Below the pieces are notes generated by a model. The model was given only the letters and a program-made list of their open reading frames with translations. It was not told the origin of the DNA and made no database searches. The position numbers were made by a program, and so were the translations under genes. 64,000 nucleotides of DNA from Pseudarthrobacter sp. PS3-L1. Its GTDB lineage: Bacteria; Actinomycetota; Actinomycetes; Actinomycetales; Micrococcaceae. Within the stretch, counting starts at the first letter, position 1. Each line of letters opens with the position of its first letter. Below, in pieces: positions 43,763-53,092 of this stretch. The stretch spans positions 248,001-312,000 of the forward strand of contig NZ_JASISU010000004.1 in NCBI RefSeq assembly GCF_030063285.1. The letters run 5' to 3'.

Positions 43763-44803
43763 CTAGTGCGCCGGACTCCAGCCCAGGGTAGGTCCCAGTA
43801 CCCCTGCCATGTCAGTGAGGATCTGCACGTAATCCTCATGGTCAAAGCTGAAGGGCAGGGCGAACGCCACTTCGTCGACTTCCTGGAACCCGGCGTGGGC
43901 GTACAGTTGCTCGGCAATATCTGAGCTGTTCCCGATCAGGTCCTGGGCAAACATCATCTTGCGTGGGCCTTGCGGGGCCCGGGTCCGCGGAGTTCGTTCA
44001 TCAACGTAGCGCTGGTATTTCGCCCGCTGAGCCGTGGTTGCCGAATCAGTGGGAATCACCACAAGCCCCTGCGACACGCGCGCCGGCCCGCGGGCGTGGG
44101 GTGATGTGGCTGCGGCCGCACGAAAAGCACGAATTTGCGATTGCTGGATCAGGGCAAAGTCCACATCCTCACCCTCGTCGGGGAAGATCACGCTGCTCGA
44201 GAGCAGGTTGAATCCGTTTGCTCCCGCCCAGAGAGCAGACGCACGGCTCGCCGCACCGTACCAGAGACGTTCGCGCAGCCCAGGGGAGTGTGGCTCTACA
44301 CGGCGGGAGAACTCCTCAACGACACCCTGCTTTCCAGCGAATTCGCGGACGGGCTCGCCAGCAACCAAGCGAGCCAAACGGGCTACCCGTGCGTAGCCGA
44401 AGTCTTCGAGGCCGGCCGAATCCGGATACAGCTCATGTTTGACGGTGTCGTAATTCATCGGCTCACCTACGCTCAGGCCCGGGTTGATGCGACCTCCGGC
44501 CAGCAGATCCACCGTGGCCAACTCCTCAGCAAGACGGAGTGGGTTTTCCCAGCCCATAGGGGTCACTGCCGTGCCTAGCTCGATTCTGGTGGTTCGCTGA
44601 CTTGCGGCAGCCATGATGGCAACGGGGGCGGAAATTCCAAATTGCAGGTGCCGGTGGCGCAGCCATGCGCTGTCGAAGCCAAGGCGTTCGCCCAGTTCAA
44701 TGACCTGGAGCGTTGATTCGTGCCCAGCGGCTGGATTGTTTGGATCAAAGAGGCCAAGGGTGAGGAAGCCGAGCTTGCGCAGCGGCCGTGATGAGTCAGG
44801 CAT
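43763..44803 (-). CDS. LLM class flavin-dependent oxidoreductase
   Basis: 346 residues. Luciferase-like barrel with FLTLGLFDPNNPAAGHESTLQVIELGERLGFDSAWLRHRHLQFGISAPVAIMAAASQRTTRIELGTAVTPMGWENPLRLAEELATVDLLAGGRINPGLSVG, the standard N-terminal pattern for FMN/F420-type monooxygenases. ATG preceded by AAGGA. The substrate and cofactor (FMN or F420) cannot be told. Divergent from the photolyase gene. Confidence 0.9.
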   Translation of the reverse strand: MPDSSRPLRKLGFLTLGLFDPNNPAAGHESTLQVIELGERLGFDSAWLRHRHLQFGISAPVAIMAAASQRTTRIELGTAVTPMGWENPLRLAEELATVDLLAGGRINPGLSVGEPMNYDTVKHELYPDSAGLEDFGYARVARLARLVAGEPVREFAGKQGVVEEFSRRVEPHSPGLRERLWYGAASRASALWAGANGFNLLSSSVIFPDEGEDVDFALIQQSQIRAFRAAAATSPHARGPARVSQGLVVIPTDSATTAQRAKYQRYVDERTPRTRAPQGPRKMMFAQDLIGNSSDIAEQLYAHAGFQEVDEVAFALPFSFDHEDYVQILTDMAGVLGPTLGWSPAH

Positions 44804-44928
44804 CTCGTCCTTCGGGAAGTGGTGGTCAGCTGCTGTCCAGAATATGGGGTGGGAGTAGTCATCCGGCAGGAGATGGCTCGCCGTTACACGTCAGGTTGCC
44901 CGGATGTCGCTGCCCAGGAGCCTGGCCC

Positions 44929-44934
44929 TAGTGT
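44929..44934 (+). promoter_or_regulatory. -10 box of the photolyase-like gene, leaderless type
   Basis: TAGTGT, then six bases and the ATG at 44941. Confidence 0.45.
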
Positions 44935-44940
44935 TATGTC

Positions 44941-46560
44941 ATGAGTATTGGCCATCCCGTGCGCCTTGTGCTGCCCCATCAACTTTTCGGCCAGCACTTT
45001 GATGCTGCGGGGGACACGGTGTTTGTGCTGATTGAGCATGACCTGCTCTTTCGCCACTACGCGTTCCACTCGCACAAGCTGGTCCTGCACCGCGCATCGA
45101 TGGACCGCTTCGCGGACCGTCTCCGTGCAGACGGGCGCGAGGTAGAAGTCCTTCGCAGCAATGCCAACAGCACGTCCCGGAGCCAGCTGGCCGACGTCGT
45201 GCGACGCCTGCAACCCGCCCGGGTGACCTGGTTTGACGTTGTGGACGACTGGGTGGAGCGGGATCTGTTCCAGGGGCTGGCCGACGGCGGTTACCAGATG
45301 CCTGTGGACGACATTCTGGAAACGCCGAACTTCCTCACTGACCGTGCGCAGATTGATGGCTGGTTTGCGCACAATGGTTCCCGGATGCAGGACTTCTACG
45401 CGTGGCAGCGCCGTCGGCTGAACATCCTGCTGGACGACGACGGCAAACCAGTCGGCGGAAAATGGTCTTTTGACGCCGACAATCGCAAGAAACTCCCACG
45501 GGGATACACGCCTCCTCGGGTTCGCCGTTTCGGACATTCAGGGACGGAAGGCGGGCAGGGAACCTTCACATTCGACACCGAAATACCCCGAAAGGACGAC
45601 GACGGCGATGCGGTGAACACAGCGGTCCAGGACGCAATTGCTTGGGTCAGCGCCGAATTCCCGGATGCTCCGGGAGACCCCCGCTTGTTCGGCTGGCCAA
45701 CAAGTGCCGAGGAAGCCCGCGAGCACCTGGAGGAATTCGTTCGGGAGCGCCTCAACGACTTCGGTCCCTACGAGGACGCGATCTCCACCCAACATCCTTT
45801 TATTGCGCACTCCCTGCTGACTCCCGTACTGAACATCGGGCTGCTGGATCCCAAGGACGTCCTGGACGCCGTCCTCGACGCCGTAGACCAGACCACGCCG
45901 CTGGCCTCCCTGGAAGGGTTCCTACGGCAGGTCATTGGTTGGCGGGAGTACATGCGGGCCACGTACCGAGCCCGCGGACCCCAAATGCGCAGCTCCAACC
46001 GGCTCGATCACCACAACACCCTCGGGCCGGGCTGGTGGACTGCTGCTACAGGACTGGCGCCTGTTGACATGGTGATCTCCCGGGTCCTAGCCACCGGGTA
46101 TGCCCACCATATTGAGCGCCTGATGGTCCTCGGCAACGCCATGTCCCTGCTTCGGGTCCATCCGGACAGTGTTTATGAATGGTTCATGGAACTCTTCATC
46201 GATGCCTACGACTGGGTGATGGTCCCCAACGTCTACGCCATGAGCCAGTTCGCGGCCGGACCGCAGATCACCACCAAGCCTTATGTCTCAGGAAGCAACT
46301 ATTTGCGCAAGATGTCAGACCTGCCAGCGGGGGACTGGACGGCGGCATGGGATGGCCTCTATTGGACTTTCGTTGCGGACCACCGCAACGTGTTCCAGGC
46401 AAACCCACGAACCCGGATGGTGGCCTCCCTGGTGGAGAACATGGACCCTGCCGTCAGGGCGGACCACTTTGCTGCAGCCAAGGCGCTGCTGGACCCTGGT
46501 ACCGGCGACACGCCGCTGCTGCGGCACCGAACCCAAGCAAAGAAGGCCACTGACCCGTAA
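44941..46560 (+). CDS. cryptochrome/photolyase of the FeS-BCP (PhrB-like) type lacking all Fe-S cysteines
   Basis: 539 residues. Deoxyribodipyrimidine photolyase-related fold: N-terminal alpha/beta domain (VRLVLPHQLFGQHFDAAGDTVFVLIEHDLLFRHYAFHSHKLVLHRASM) and a C-terminal FAD domain with FLRQVIGWREYMRATY, GYAHHIERLMVLGNAMSLL and FIDAYDWVMVPNVYAMSQFAAG, all PhrB/FeS-BCP hallmarks. Family members hold a [4Fe-4S] cluster with four Cys. This protein has no cysteine anywhere: the site near residue 374 reads LAPVDMV, and the region 459-475 reads SDLPAGDWTAAWDGLYW where the other three would be. It is probably a repair photolyase or photoreceptor that works without the cluster. Confidence 0.88.
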   Translation: MSIGHPVRLVLPHQLFGQHFDAAGDTVFVLIEHDLLFRHYAFHSHKLVLHRASMDRFADRLRADGREVEVLRSNANSTSRSQLADVVRRLQPARVTWFDVVDDWVERDLFQGLADGGYQMPVDDILETPNFLTDRAQIDGWFAHNGSRMQDFYAWQRRRLNILLDDDGKPVGGKWSFDADNRKKLPRGYTPPRVRRFGHSGTEGGQGTFTFDTEIPRKDDDGDAVNTAVQDAIAWVSAEFPDAPGDPRLFGWPTSAEEAREHLEEFVRERLNDFGPYEDAISTQHPFIAHSLLTPVLNIGLLDPKDVLDAVLDAVDQTTPLASLEGFLRQVIGWREYMRATYRARGPQMRSSNRLDHHNTLGPGWWTAATGLAPVDMVISRVLATGYAHHIERLMVLGNAMSLLRVHPDSVYEWFMELFIDAYDWVMVPNVYAMSQFAAGPQITTKPYVSGSNYLRKMSDLPAGDWTAAWDGLYWTFVADHRNVFQANPRTRMVASLVENMDPAVRADHFAAAKALLDPGTGDTPLLRHRTQAKKATDP

Positions 46561-46603
46561 AGGGTCCGTGGCAGCCGTGGTCCGGTATGCAGATGGATGG
46601 GAC

Positions 46604-47098
46604 CTAGCCGTTTTTCTCTGCATAGTGCTTGAAGGAGGCTGCGGGATCCTTGGCAGCACCCCGCAGCATAGGGAGGTTCCGGTCGGCAAAATCCTTCGGA
46701 TATTCCGCGTAGAAGGTCTGCAGGTTCATGTACCTGTTGCCATCCTCGTAGTGCTCGGCTTCCTGCTCGCGGGTGGCGGCAAAAATTACTGCGCGTGGAG
46801 CAGCATAGTAGAGCGCGCCCAGGCACATGGGGCAGGGATGCGCTGTGATGTAGATATCGATGTCACTGAAATCGGTCATACCCTGCTCCGCGGCGATACG
46901 TAGGGCCTGGACCTCCGCGTGTGCCGTGACGTCGCCGGTCTGCGCTACGTGGTTTGTAGCTTCCACGACGACTTCTCCATCGCGGACCAGCAGGCAGGCA
47001 AAAGGCTTGCCACCGGCGTCGACGTTCTCCAGTGCAAGGTCCACGGAGCGCTGCACAAATCGCTCGTCTGGAACAATCTGGCGTTCTTTGGTTTCCAT
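46604..47098 (-). CDS. nucleoside/guanine deaminase family protein
   Basis: 164 residues, cytidine deaminase fold. Zinc site: His60-Ala-Glu62 (TAHAEVQALR) and Cys89-x2-Cys92 (HPCPMCLGALYYA), with Glu62 the proton shuttle. Length and the AVIFAATREQEAEHYEDGNRYM segment resemble guanine deaminase and isocytosine-type deaminases rather than TadA. It converges with the photolyase-like gene (about 40-bp gap). Leaderless start probable: TAGGCT seven bases before the ATG. Confidence 0.88.
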   Translation of the reverse strand: METKERQIVPDERFVQRSVDLALENVDAGGKPFACLLVRDGEVVVEATNHVAQTGDVTAHAEVQALRIAAEQGMTDFSDIDIYITAHPCPMCLGALYYAAPRAVIFAATREQEAEHYEDGNRYMNLQTFYAEYPKDFADRNLPMLRGAAKDPAASFKHYAEKNG

Positions 47099-47204
47099 GG
47101 GCTAAAGCCTATAACTCGGGGCGTTGTTGACGCGCGCTCAAGGGCCATTGCCCAATAATGACCGCTACGGCGTCGTATCCTGAAGAATCACACCTCGGAG
47201 GTTC

Positions 47205-47233
47205 CATGCTGGGCCCAGTCCGTGGCCAGCATG
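47205..47233. repeat. inverted repeat upstream of the first peptide-binding protein gene
   Basis: CATGCTGG-N13-CCAGCATG, perfect 8-bp arms, 39 bases before the ATG at 47272. It may be an operator or an RNA hairpin in the leader. Confidence 0.45.
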
Positions 47234-47271
47234 CTCTAAAGGTTCCGATGGGGACGGGTAACGGGAGAACA

Positions 47272-49035
47272 ATGCAATTTCCACGCAGAATGCGAGCAGC
47301 GGCTGCTGTCGTGACGTTGATGGTCCTTGCCAGCTGTTCGCCCGCTGAGCGGGAGACTGCGACCCCTCCGGATGCTAAAAAGGGTGGCAGTGCCACGGTG
47401 ATCGAAGCCAATGTCCTGTCATCTTTTAATCCAGCCAGCACCGCAGGCAATACGGACCTCAATCTTAAGATTGGACATGCTACGCACTCCGGTTTTTTCT
47501 CGGTGGACAAGAACGCTGCGGTGGTCCGCAATGAGAGTTTTGGTCGCATCGAGAAGATCTCCGATGACCCCCTCAGGGTGCGCTACACAGTCAATGAAGG
47601 CGTCCAATGGTCTGATGGTGACGAGGTCGGCGCCGGTGATCTCTTGCTGTCCTGGGCAGCAAATTCCGGCTACTACGACGATGTTGACGCCGCAGCCAAG
47701 ACCGGTACCCGCTACTTCACTCCAGCGGCGTCCACCGGTGGCTTGGGGCTGACCGCCCTGCCGGAGATGGGGGAGGACGGGAGATCCATCACCCTGACCT
47801 ATGCGGGTGCGTTTGTCGACTGGGAAACTGCGTTCGACGTCGGGATGCCAGCCCACGTTGTGGCCGCCAAAAGCGGCCTTGCGGACGAGGACGCACTCAT
47901 CAAACTTCTGCAGGACGCACCGCGAGGAAACAGGGCGCTGCCAAAGGAAAATGCGCCGCTGCAGGCAGTGGCAGCCTTCTGGAATGCCGGATTTGAATCG
48001 CGAACCCTGCCGGAAGACCCCGCACTGTACCTGTCGAACGGACCGTACATTGTGCAGGATCTTGTTGCTGGGGAATCTGTCACGCTCATTCGCAACAGGG
48101 ACTTCACGTGGGGAGCCGAGCCCTACTTGGACCAGATCACCGTCAGGTCCCAGGGCTCACCGGCCAGCGCTGTCGAAGCGGTAAAAAACGGCGATGCCGA
48201 TGCTGCGTCCGTCCAGGTCTCTGCCGCCACCGGGGATCTGTTCCAGGGGCTGAACCCAGAGTCCACCACCACAGATTTCACCACCCAATGGGCCTATGAT
48301 CACCTGGATCTTAACTTTTCCGGAGTCTTTGCCGACCGCACAGTCCGAGAAGCGTTCCTGAAAGCTGTCCCGCGCCAGGATATTGCTGACGCGATGGTCT
48401 CCGACTCCTCATTGCCCGGCGTCGTCTTGGACTCCCAGGTGTTTTTCCCAACGGACGTGAAATACCAGGAAGCGGTGGAGTCCAACGGCTCGGCTGCGTA
48501 CGGATCACCTGATGTTCAGGGCTCCCGGGAACTGCTGAACGGGGCTACGCCGACAGTCCGTATCCTCTACAACCGAGACAGCCCGAATCGAGTACGCGCT
48601 TTTGGGCTGATCAGGGACAGCGCCTCCTCAGCAGGCTTCAACGTCGTTGACGGCGGGCTCTCCGACGCCGAGTGGGGGAGTGCACTGGGCCGCGGCAGTT
48701 ACGATGCCTCACTCCTTGGTTGGATCAGCACGGGTGCCGGCGTTTCCCGCTTTTCGCAGATATTTCGGACGGGCGCAGGAAGTAATTTCACGGCGTTTTC
48801 GGATCCCTCGGCAGACCTGCTCCTGGACCAGTTGGTGGGCACGTCTGATGAAGCGGAACAGGACTCCATCCTGGCGCAGCTGGATAAAAAGATCTGGTCC
48901 AGCGCCTATGGGCTGCCGCTCTACCAGAGCACCACGGCTGCTGTTCGCAAAGATTCTTTTGCCGGTGTTGAGTCCAGTCCTGGTCCACTCGGGATCTGGC
49001 AGAGCCTCCCTGCCTGGTACCGCGAGGCAAAGTAA
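47272..49035 (+). CDS. ABC transporter family 5 substrate-binding lipoprotein
   Basis: 587 residues from the ATG at 47272 with GGGAG upstream; the longer open frame would put 38 odd residues before the signal peptide. Signal MQFPRRMRAAAAVVTLMVLASC with lipobox LASC. The mature part matches SBP_bac_5: LNLKIGHATHSGFF, RYTVNEGVQWSDGDEVGAGDLLLSWAA, LYLSNGPYIVQDLVAGESVTLIRNRDF, FADRTVREAFLKAVPRQDI and TRTVRILYNRDSPNR-like later segments. Probably binds oligopeptides and feeds the importer encoded downstream. Confidence 0.9.
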   Translation: MQFPRRMRAAAAVVTLMVLASCSPAERETATPPDAKKGGSATVIEANVLSSFNPASTAGNTDLNLKIGHATHSGFFSVDKNAAVVRNESFGRIEKISDDPLRVRYTVNEGVQWSDGDEVGAGDLLLSWAANSGYYDDVDAAAKTGTRYFTPAASTGGLGLTALPEMGEDGRSITLTYAGAFVDWETAFDVGMPAHVVAAKSGLADEDALIKLLQDAPRGNRALPKENAPLQAVAAFWNAGFESRTLPEDPALYLSNGPYIVQDLVAGESVTLIRNRDFTWGAEPYLDQITVRSQGSPASAVEAVKNGDADAASVQVSAATGDLFQGLNPESTTTDFTTQWAYDHLDLNFSGVFADRTVREAFLKAVPRQDIADAMVSDSSLPGVVLDSQVFFPTDVKYQEAVESNGSAAYGSPDVQGSRELLNGATPTVRILYNRDSPNRVRAFGLIRDSASSAGFNVVDGGLSDAEWGSALGRGSYDASLLGWISTGAGVSRFSQIFRTGAGSNFTAFSDPSADLLLDQLVGTSDEAEQDSILAQLDKKIWSSAYGLPLYQSTTAAVRKDSFAGVESSPGPLGIWQSLPAWYREAK

Positions 49036-49317
49036 CCAGGCTTCAGACCCCGGTGATCGGGGGAGCGCCCAGAGCGACACGTAGATGTAATCTGCGTGAA
49101 ACATACCTGTGGGTAACATGTGACTTGCTCTTGGCCCACCACTTCGCTAGCGGAGGATGGACGCAGGGTTACGGTTTGGCAACGGAGTACCAATATTTGG
49201 ACTTCGTGCGGTTAGGCTAATTCCATATGTAGGCTGAGTCACAGCGCAGATCTGTGCCTGCCTGCGGGGAAGCAAAAGATTTCCCCGATATTTCTCCCAC
49301 AACTCATAGGAGGCGGA

Positions 49318-50958
49318 ATGCGTTTCACGCGCACTTCCAAAGCACTGGGCATCATGGCGGTAGCCGCGTTGGCCCTGTCCGGCTGTGGAGCCGGCGGCAC
49401 CAACGATGCCGGCGGAACCACCGGTGGCGACACCAGCCGCGTCATCATCGCCGATGGCTCGGAGCCACAGCGGCCCCTGATGCCCGCTGACACCAACGAG
49501 GTTGGTGGCGGCAAGGTCATCGACATGATCTTTGCTGGCTTGGTCAGCTATGACCCCAACGGCAAGCCGGTGAACGAACTCGCCGAGTCCATCGAGGCGT
49601 CAGACGGACAGAATTACACGATCAAGATCAAGTCCGGTGAAAAGTTCACGAACGGTGAGGCCATCACGGCTCAGACCTTCGTTGACTCCTGGAACTTTGG
49701 CGCAGCAGCCAAAAACGCCCAGCTCAGCGGTGGCTTCTTCGAGAGCATCAAGGGCTACGACGAGGCAAGCGCCGAAGGGTCAACGGTTGACACCATGTCC
49801 GGCCTGAAGGTTGTTGACGACACCACCTTCACCGTCGAACTGAACCAGCCGGAATCTGACTGGCCGCTGCGTCTTGGCTACACCGCCTTCTCGCCCGTTC
49901 CCTCCGGCGCGCTCGCTGACCCCAAGGGCTTCGGTGAAACTCCTGTCGGCAACGGCCCCTACAAGCTTGCTGACGGTGGCTGGCAGCACAACGTCCAGAT
50001 CCAGCTTGTCCCCAACCCGGATTACGACGGACCCCGCAAGGCCGAGAACGGTGGAGTGACGTTCAAGATTTTCCAGAACGATGACACCGCCTACCAGGAC
50101 CTCCTGAGCGACAGCCTCGACGTCCTCCAGACGATTCCCACAAGCGCGCTGAGCAACTTTGAATCAGACCTGGGCGACCGCACCATCAGCAAGCCCTACG
50201 CTGGCAACCAGACCATCGCCATTCCGGAATACCTTCCGGAATGGAGCGGCGAGGCAGGCAAACTTCGCCGCCAGGCCATCTCCATGGCCATCAACCGCGA
50301 TGAAATCACCAAGGTGATCTTCAACGGGGCTCGCCAGCCGGCCAAGGACTTTACAGCCCCTGTCCTCGATGGCTACAGCGACAGCATCCCGGGATCCGAG
50401 AACCTCGAGTTCAATGAAACCAAGGCCAAGGAACTCTGGGCCGAGGCAGACGGAATGCAGAAATGGGATCCGAACACCACCTTCAGCATCGCCTACAACG
50501 CTGACAAGGGCGGACACCAGGTGTGGGTTGAGGCTGTTGTGAACCAGCTCAAGAACACACTGGGCATCAAGGCTGAGGGTAAGCCTTACCCCACGTTCAA
50601 GGAAGTTCGCCAGGACGCCACTGCGGGAACACTCACCGGTGCAATCCGCGCTGGCTGGCAGGCAGACTACCCCTCGCTCTATAACTTCCTTGGCCCGATC
50701 TACAAGACTGGCGCAGGCTCGAACGATGCCCGCTACGCCAATCCGGAATTCGACAAGGCAATCACCGAGGGCCTTGCGGCTGCATCGGTCAGCGAAGGTA
50801 ACGATGCCATGAACAAGGCACAGGAAACCCTTCTGACTGATCTGCCCGCTATTCCCCTGTGGTACCAGGTCGCCCAGGGTGGCTGGAGCAACAACGTCAC
50901 AAACGTTGACTACGGCTGGGACGGCGTCCCGCTGTACTACCAGATCACCGGCAAGTAA
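49318..50958 (+). CDS. peptide ABC transporter substrate-binding lipoprotein
   Basis: 546 residues. Start ATG directly after AGGAGGCGGA. Signal MRFTRTSKALGIMAVAALALSGC with lipobox LSGC. Family 5 binding protein: VGGGKVIDMIFAGLVSYDPNGKPVNELAESIEASDGQNYTIKIKSGEKFTNGEAITAQTFVDSWNF, VGNGPYKLADGG, LRRQAISMAINRDEITKVIF and YPSLYNFLGPIYKTGAGSND. The wording is OppA/DppA-like. A perfect terminator hairpin lies just after its stop, before the permease genes, suggesting extra expression of the binding protein relative to the membrane parts. Confidence 0.95.
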   Translation: MRFTRTSKALGIMAVAALALSGCGAGGTNDAGGTTGGDTSRVIIADGSEPQRPLMPADTNEVGGGKVIDMIFAGLVSYDPNGKPVNELAESIEASDGQNYTIKIKSGEKFTNGEAITAQTFVDSWNFGAAAKNAQLSGGFFESIKGYDEASAEGSTVDTMSGLKVVDDTTFTVELNQPESDWPLRLGYTAFSPVPSGALADPKGFGETPVGNGPYKLADGGWQHNVQIQLVPNPDYDGPRKAENGGVTFKIFQNDDTAYQDLLSDSLDVLQTIPTSALSNFESDLGDRTISKPYAGNQTIAIPEYLPEWSGEAGKLRRQAISMAINRDEITKVIFNGARQPAKDFTAPVLDGYSDSIPGSENLEFNETKAKELWAEADGMQKWDPNTTFSIAYNADKGGHQVWVEAVVNQLKNTLGIKAEGKPYPTFKEVRQDATAGTLTGAIRAGWQADYPSLYNFLGPIYKTGAGSNDARYANPEFDKAITEGLAAASVSEGNDAMNKAQETLLTDLPAIPLWYQVAQGGWSNNVTNVDYGWDGVPLYYQITGK

Positions 50959-50964
50959 CTGAAT

Positions 50965-51011
50965 AAAACGACGGCGGGGGCTCCCTTCATGGGTACCTCC
51001 GCCGTCGTTTT
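50965..51011 (+). terminator. hairpin between binding protein and permease genes
   Basis: AAAACGACGGCGG and CCGCCGTCGTTTT pair perfectly over 13 bp and end in a T-run. Partial read-through would give the usual excess of binding protein over permease. Confidence 0.85.
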
Positions 51012-51169
51012 GTTGCCCTCAATCTTCCGCCCGGATAACCGGGAGTATTATCGCGGGTGGCAGTCCGTGTGTTTCCGGCGCCACCTGCTCCATACCGAAA
51101 AGGTTCTTTAATGAACAACTCCACCGCATTCTTCGACGGGATGCACACAGTTGGGGGTGCCGTCGCCTG

Positions 51170-52099
51170 ATGGCAACGTATATCCTCAAGCGCTTCCTCC
51201 AGCTGATCCCCGTTTTCCTCGGTGCCACACTGTTGGTGTACTTCCTCGTCTTCAGCCTCCCTGGCGATCCCATCGCTGCGCTCTTTGGCGACAAGCCCGT
51301 CAACGAAACTGTCGCCGCGCAGCTTCGGAAGCAATACAACCTGGACCAGCCGTTCTGGATCCAGTACCTGCTCTACCTGAAGAGTATTTTCACTTTTGAT
51401 CTGGGGCTGGACTTCTCCGGCAGGCCCATTGCGGCTGTCCTGGGCGAAGTCTTCCCCGTCACCGCACGGCTTGCCATTATGGCGTTGATCTTCGAAGCGT
51501 TCTTCGGCATTCTCTTCGGCCTGATCGCGGGCCTGCGAAAGGGCAAGATCTTTGACGCCACGGTGCTGGTCGCATCGCTGATCGTCATCGGCATTCCCAT
51601 CTTCGTCCTTGGCTTCATGCTTCAGTTCTTCATCGGAGTCCAGCTGGGCTGGGCCAAGCCAACAGTCAGCTCAGCAGCGACGGTGCAGGATCTCATCCTG
51701 CCCGCCATTGTTCTTGGCCTTGGTTCGTTCGCCTACGTCCTGCGTCTTACCAGAACCAGCGTCCTTGAGAACATGAACGCCGACTACGTCCGTACCGCTA
51801 CTGCCAAGGGTCTCTCACGGTCTCGCGTGGTGCGGGTTCATATTCTCCGCAACTCGCTCATTCCGGTGGTGACCTTCCTGGGCGCTGACCTTGGTGCACT
51901 GATGGGTGGAGCCATCGTGACGGAGGGTATTTTTAATATCCCCGGCGTTGGCCAGCGGCTCTACCGGGCAGTGCTGTCCGGAGAAGGCCCCACCGTGGTC
52001 TCCATCGTGACGGTGTTGGTGCTGATCTACGTTGTATCCAACCTGCTTATCGATCTGCTGTACGCCTGGCTTGACCCGAGGATCCGCTATGACTCCTGA
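51170..52099 (+). CDS. peptide ABC transporter permease (DppB/OppB type)
   Basis: 309 residues, six membrane helices. N-terminal MATYILKRFLQLIPVFLGATLLVYFLVFSLPGDPIAALFG is the DppB/OppB signature. The EAA loop is MNADYVRTATAKGLSRSRVVRVHILRNSLIPVVTFLGADLGALMGGAIVTEGIFNIPGVGQRLY. Its stop overlaps the next start by eleven bases. Confidence 0.95.
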   Translation: MATYILKRFLQLIPVFLGATLLVYFLVFSLPGDPIAALFGDKPVNETVAAQLRKQYNLDQPFWIQYLLYLKSIFTFDLGLDFSGRPIAAVLGEVFPVTARLAIMALIFEAFFGILFGLIAGLRKGKIFDATVLVASLIVIGIPIFVLGFMLQFFIGVQLGWAKPTVSSAATVQDLILPAIVLGLGSFAYVLRLTRTSVLENMNADYVRTATAKGLSRSRVVRVHILRNSLIPVVTFLGADLGALMGGAIVTEGIFNIPGVGQRLYRAVLSGEGPTVVSIVTVLVLIYVVSNLLIDLLYAWLDPRIRYDS

Positions 52100-53081
52100 C
52101 ATTAATTCAACCCAGCCCGGTGAAACATCTCGCTCGGGCCGCCACAGCGAGCACTTCGTGGCAGAAATCTCGGATACTCCACTGCGTGCAGTGGATACCG
52201 TCAAAGAAGACGCCGCGCCGCTCAGCCTCTGGGGCGAGGCCTGGAAGAATCTGCGGAAGCAGCCCCTGTTCCTCATCTCCGCGTTCTTGATCCTGTTGGT
52301 TGCGGCGGTTTCCCTCTTCCCGGGTCTCTTCTCGCCCATCAATCCATCCACCGAAGCATGCCAGTTGGCTGACTCCAACGGTCCCGCCATTGCAGGACAC
52401 CCCTTGGGCTTCACCAAGCAGGGCTGTGATGTCTACGCTCGGATGATCTTCGGTGCGCAGGCGTCCGTAACAGTCGGCCTCTTCACAACCATCGGTGTTC
52501 TGCTGATTGGCGGCATCATGGGCGCTATCGCAGGATATTACGGCGGCTGGGTCGATGCAGTCCTCGCCCGGATCAACGACATTTTCTTCGCCCTTCCACT
52601 GATCCTGGGTGCCATTGTCCTCATGCAGCTGCCGTTCTTCAGGGCGAACAGGACACCCTGGACGCTGGTAGTGATCTTGGTTGTCTTCGGGTGGCCGCAG
52701 ATCGCCCGCATCACCCGTGGTGCTGTGATTGAAGTGCGGAACGCTGACTTCGTCACGGCCGCTCGCTCCCTTGGAGTCTCCAAGTTCGGGGCGCTTGTCC
52801 GCCATGTCATGCCCAACTCGCTCGCCCCCATCATCGTGGTTGCCACGATTTCGCTTGGTACCTTCATCGTCGCGGAGGCAACTTTGTCTTTCTTGGGTAT
52901 TGGTCTTCCGCCCAGCGTCATGTCCTGGGGCAATGACATCCAGGCGGCGCAGTCATCACTGCGTTCCAACCCGTTGCCGTTGCTCTACCCGGCCATCGCG
53001 CTGTCCATTACTGTCCTGAGTTTCATCATGCTGGGCGATGCCCTGCGTGATGCTCTTGATCCCAAAGCGCGCAAGCGTTGA
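52089..53081 (+). CDS. peptide ABC transporter permease (DppC/OppC type)
   Basis: 330 residues from the ATG at 52089; the frame extends upstream into the preceding gene. A cytoplasmic N-terminus of about 70 residues ending in LSLWGEAWKNLRKQPLFLISAFLILLVAAVSLFPGLFSP is typical of DppC. A periplasmic loop carries HPLGFTKQGCDVYARMIFGAQASVTVGL. The EAA loop is VRNADFVTAARSLGVSKFGALVRHVMPNSLAPIIVVATISLGTFIVAEATLSFLGIGLPP. Forms the channel with the upstream permease. Confidence 0.95.
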   Translation: MTPDINSTQPGETSRSGRHSEHFVAEISDTPLRAVDTVKEDAAPLSLWGEAWKNLRKQPLFLISAFLILLVAAVSLFPGLFSPINPSTEACQLADSNGPAIAGHPLGFTKQGCDVYARMIFGAQASVTVGLFTTIGVLLIGGIMGAIAGYYGGWVDAVLARINDIFFALPLILGAIVLMQLPFFRANRTPWTLVVILVVFGWPQIARITRGAVIEVRNADFVTAARSLGVSKFGALVRHVMPNSLAPIIVVATISLGTFIVAEATLSFLGIGLPPSVMSWGNDIQAAQSSLRSNPLPLLYPAIALSITVLSFIMLGDALRDALDPKARKR

Positions 53082-53092
53082 GAGGGGATGCT

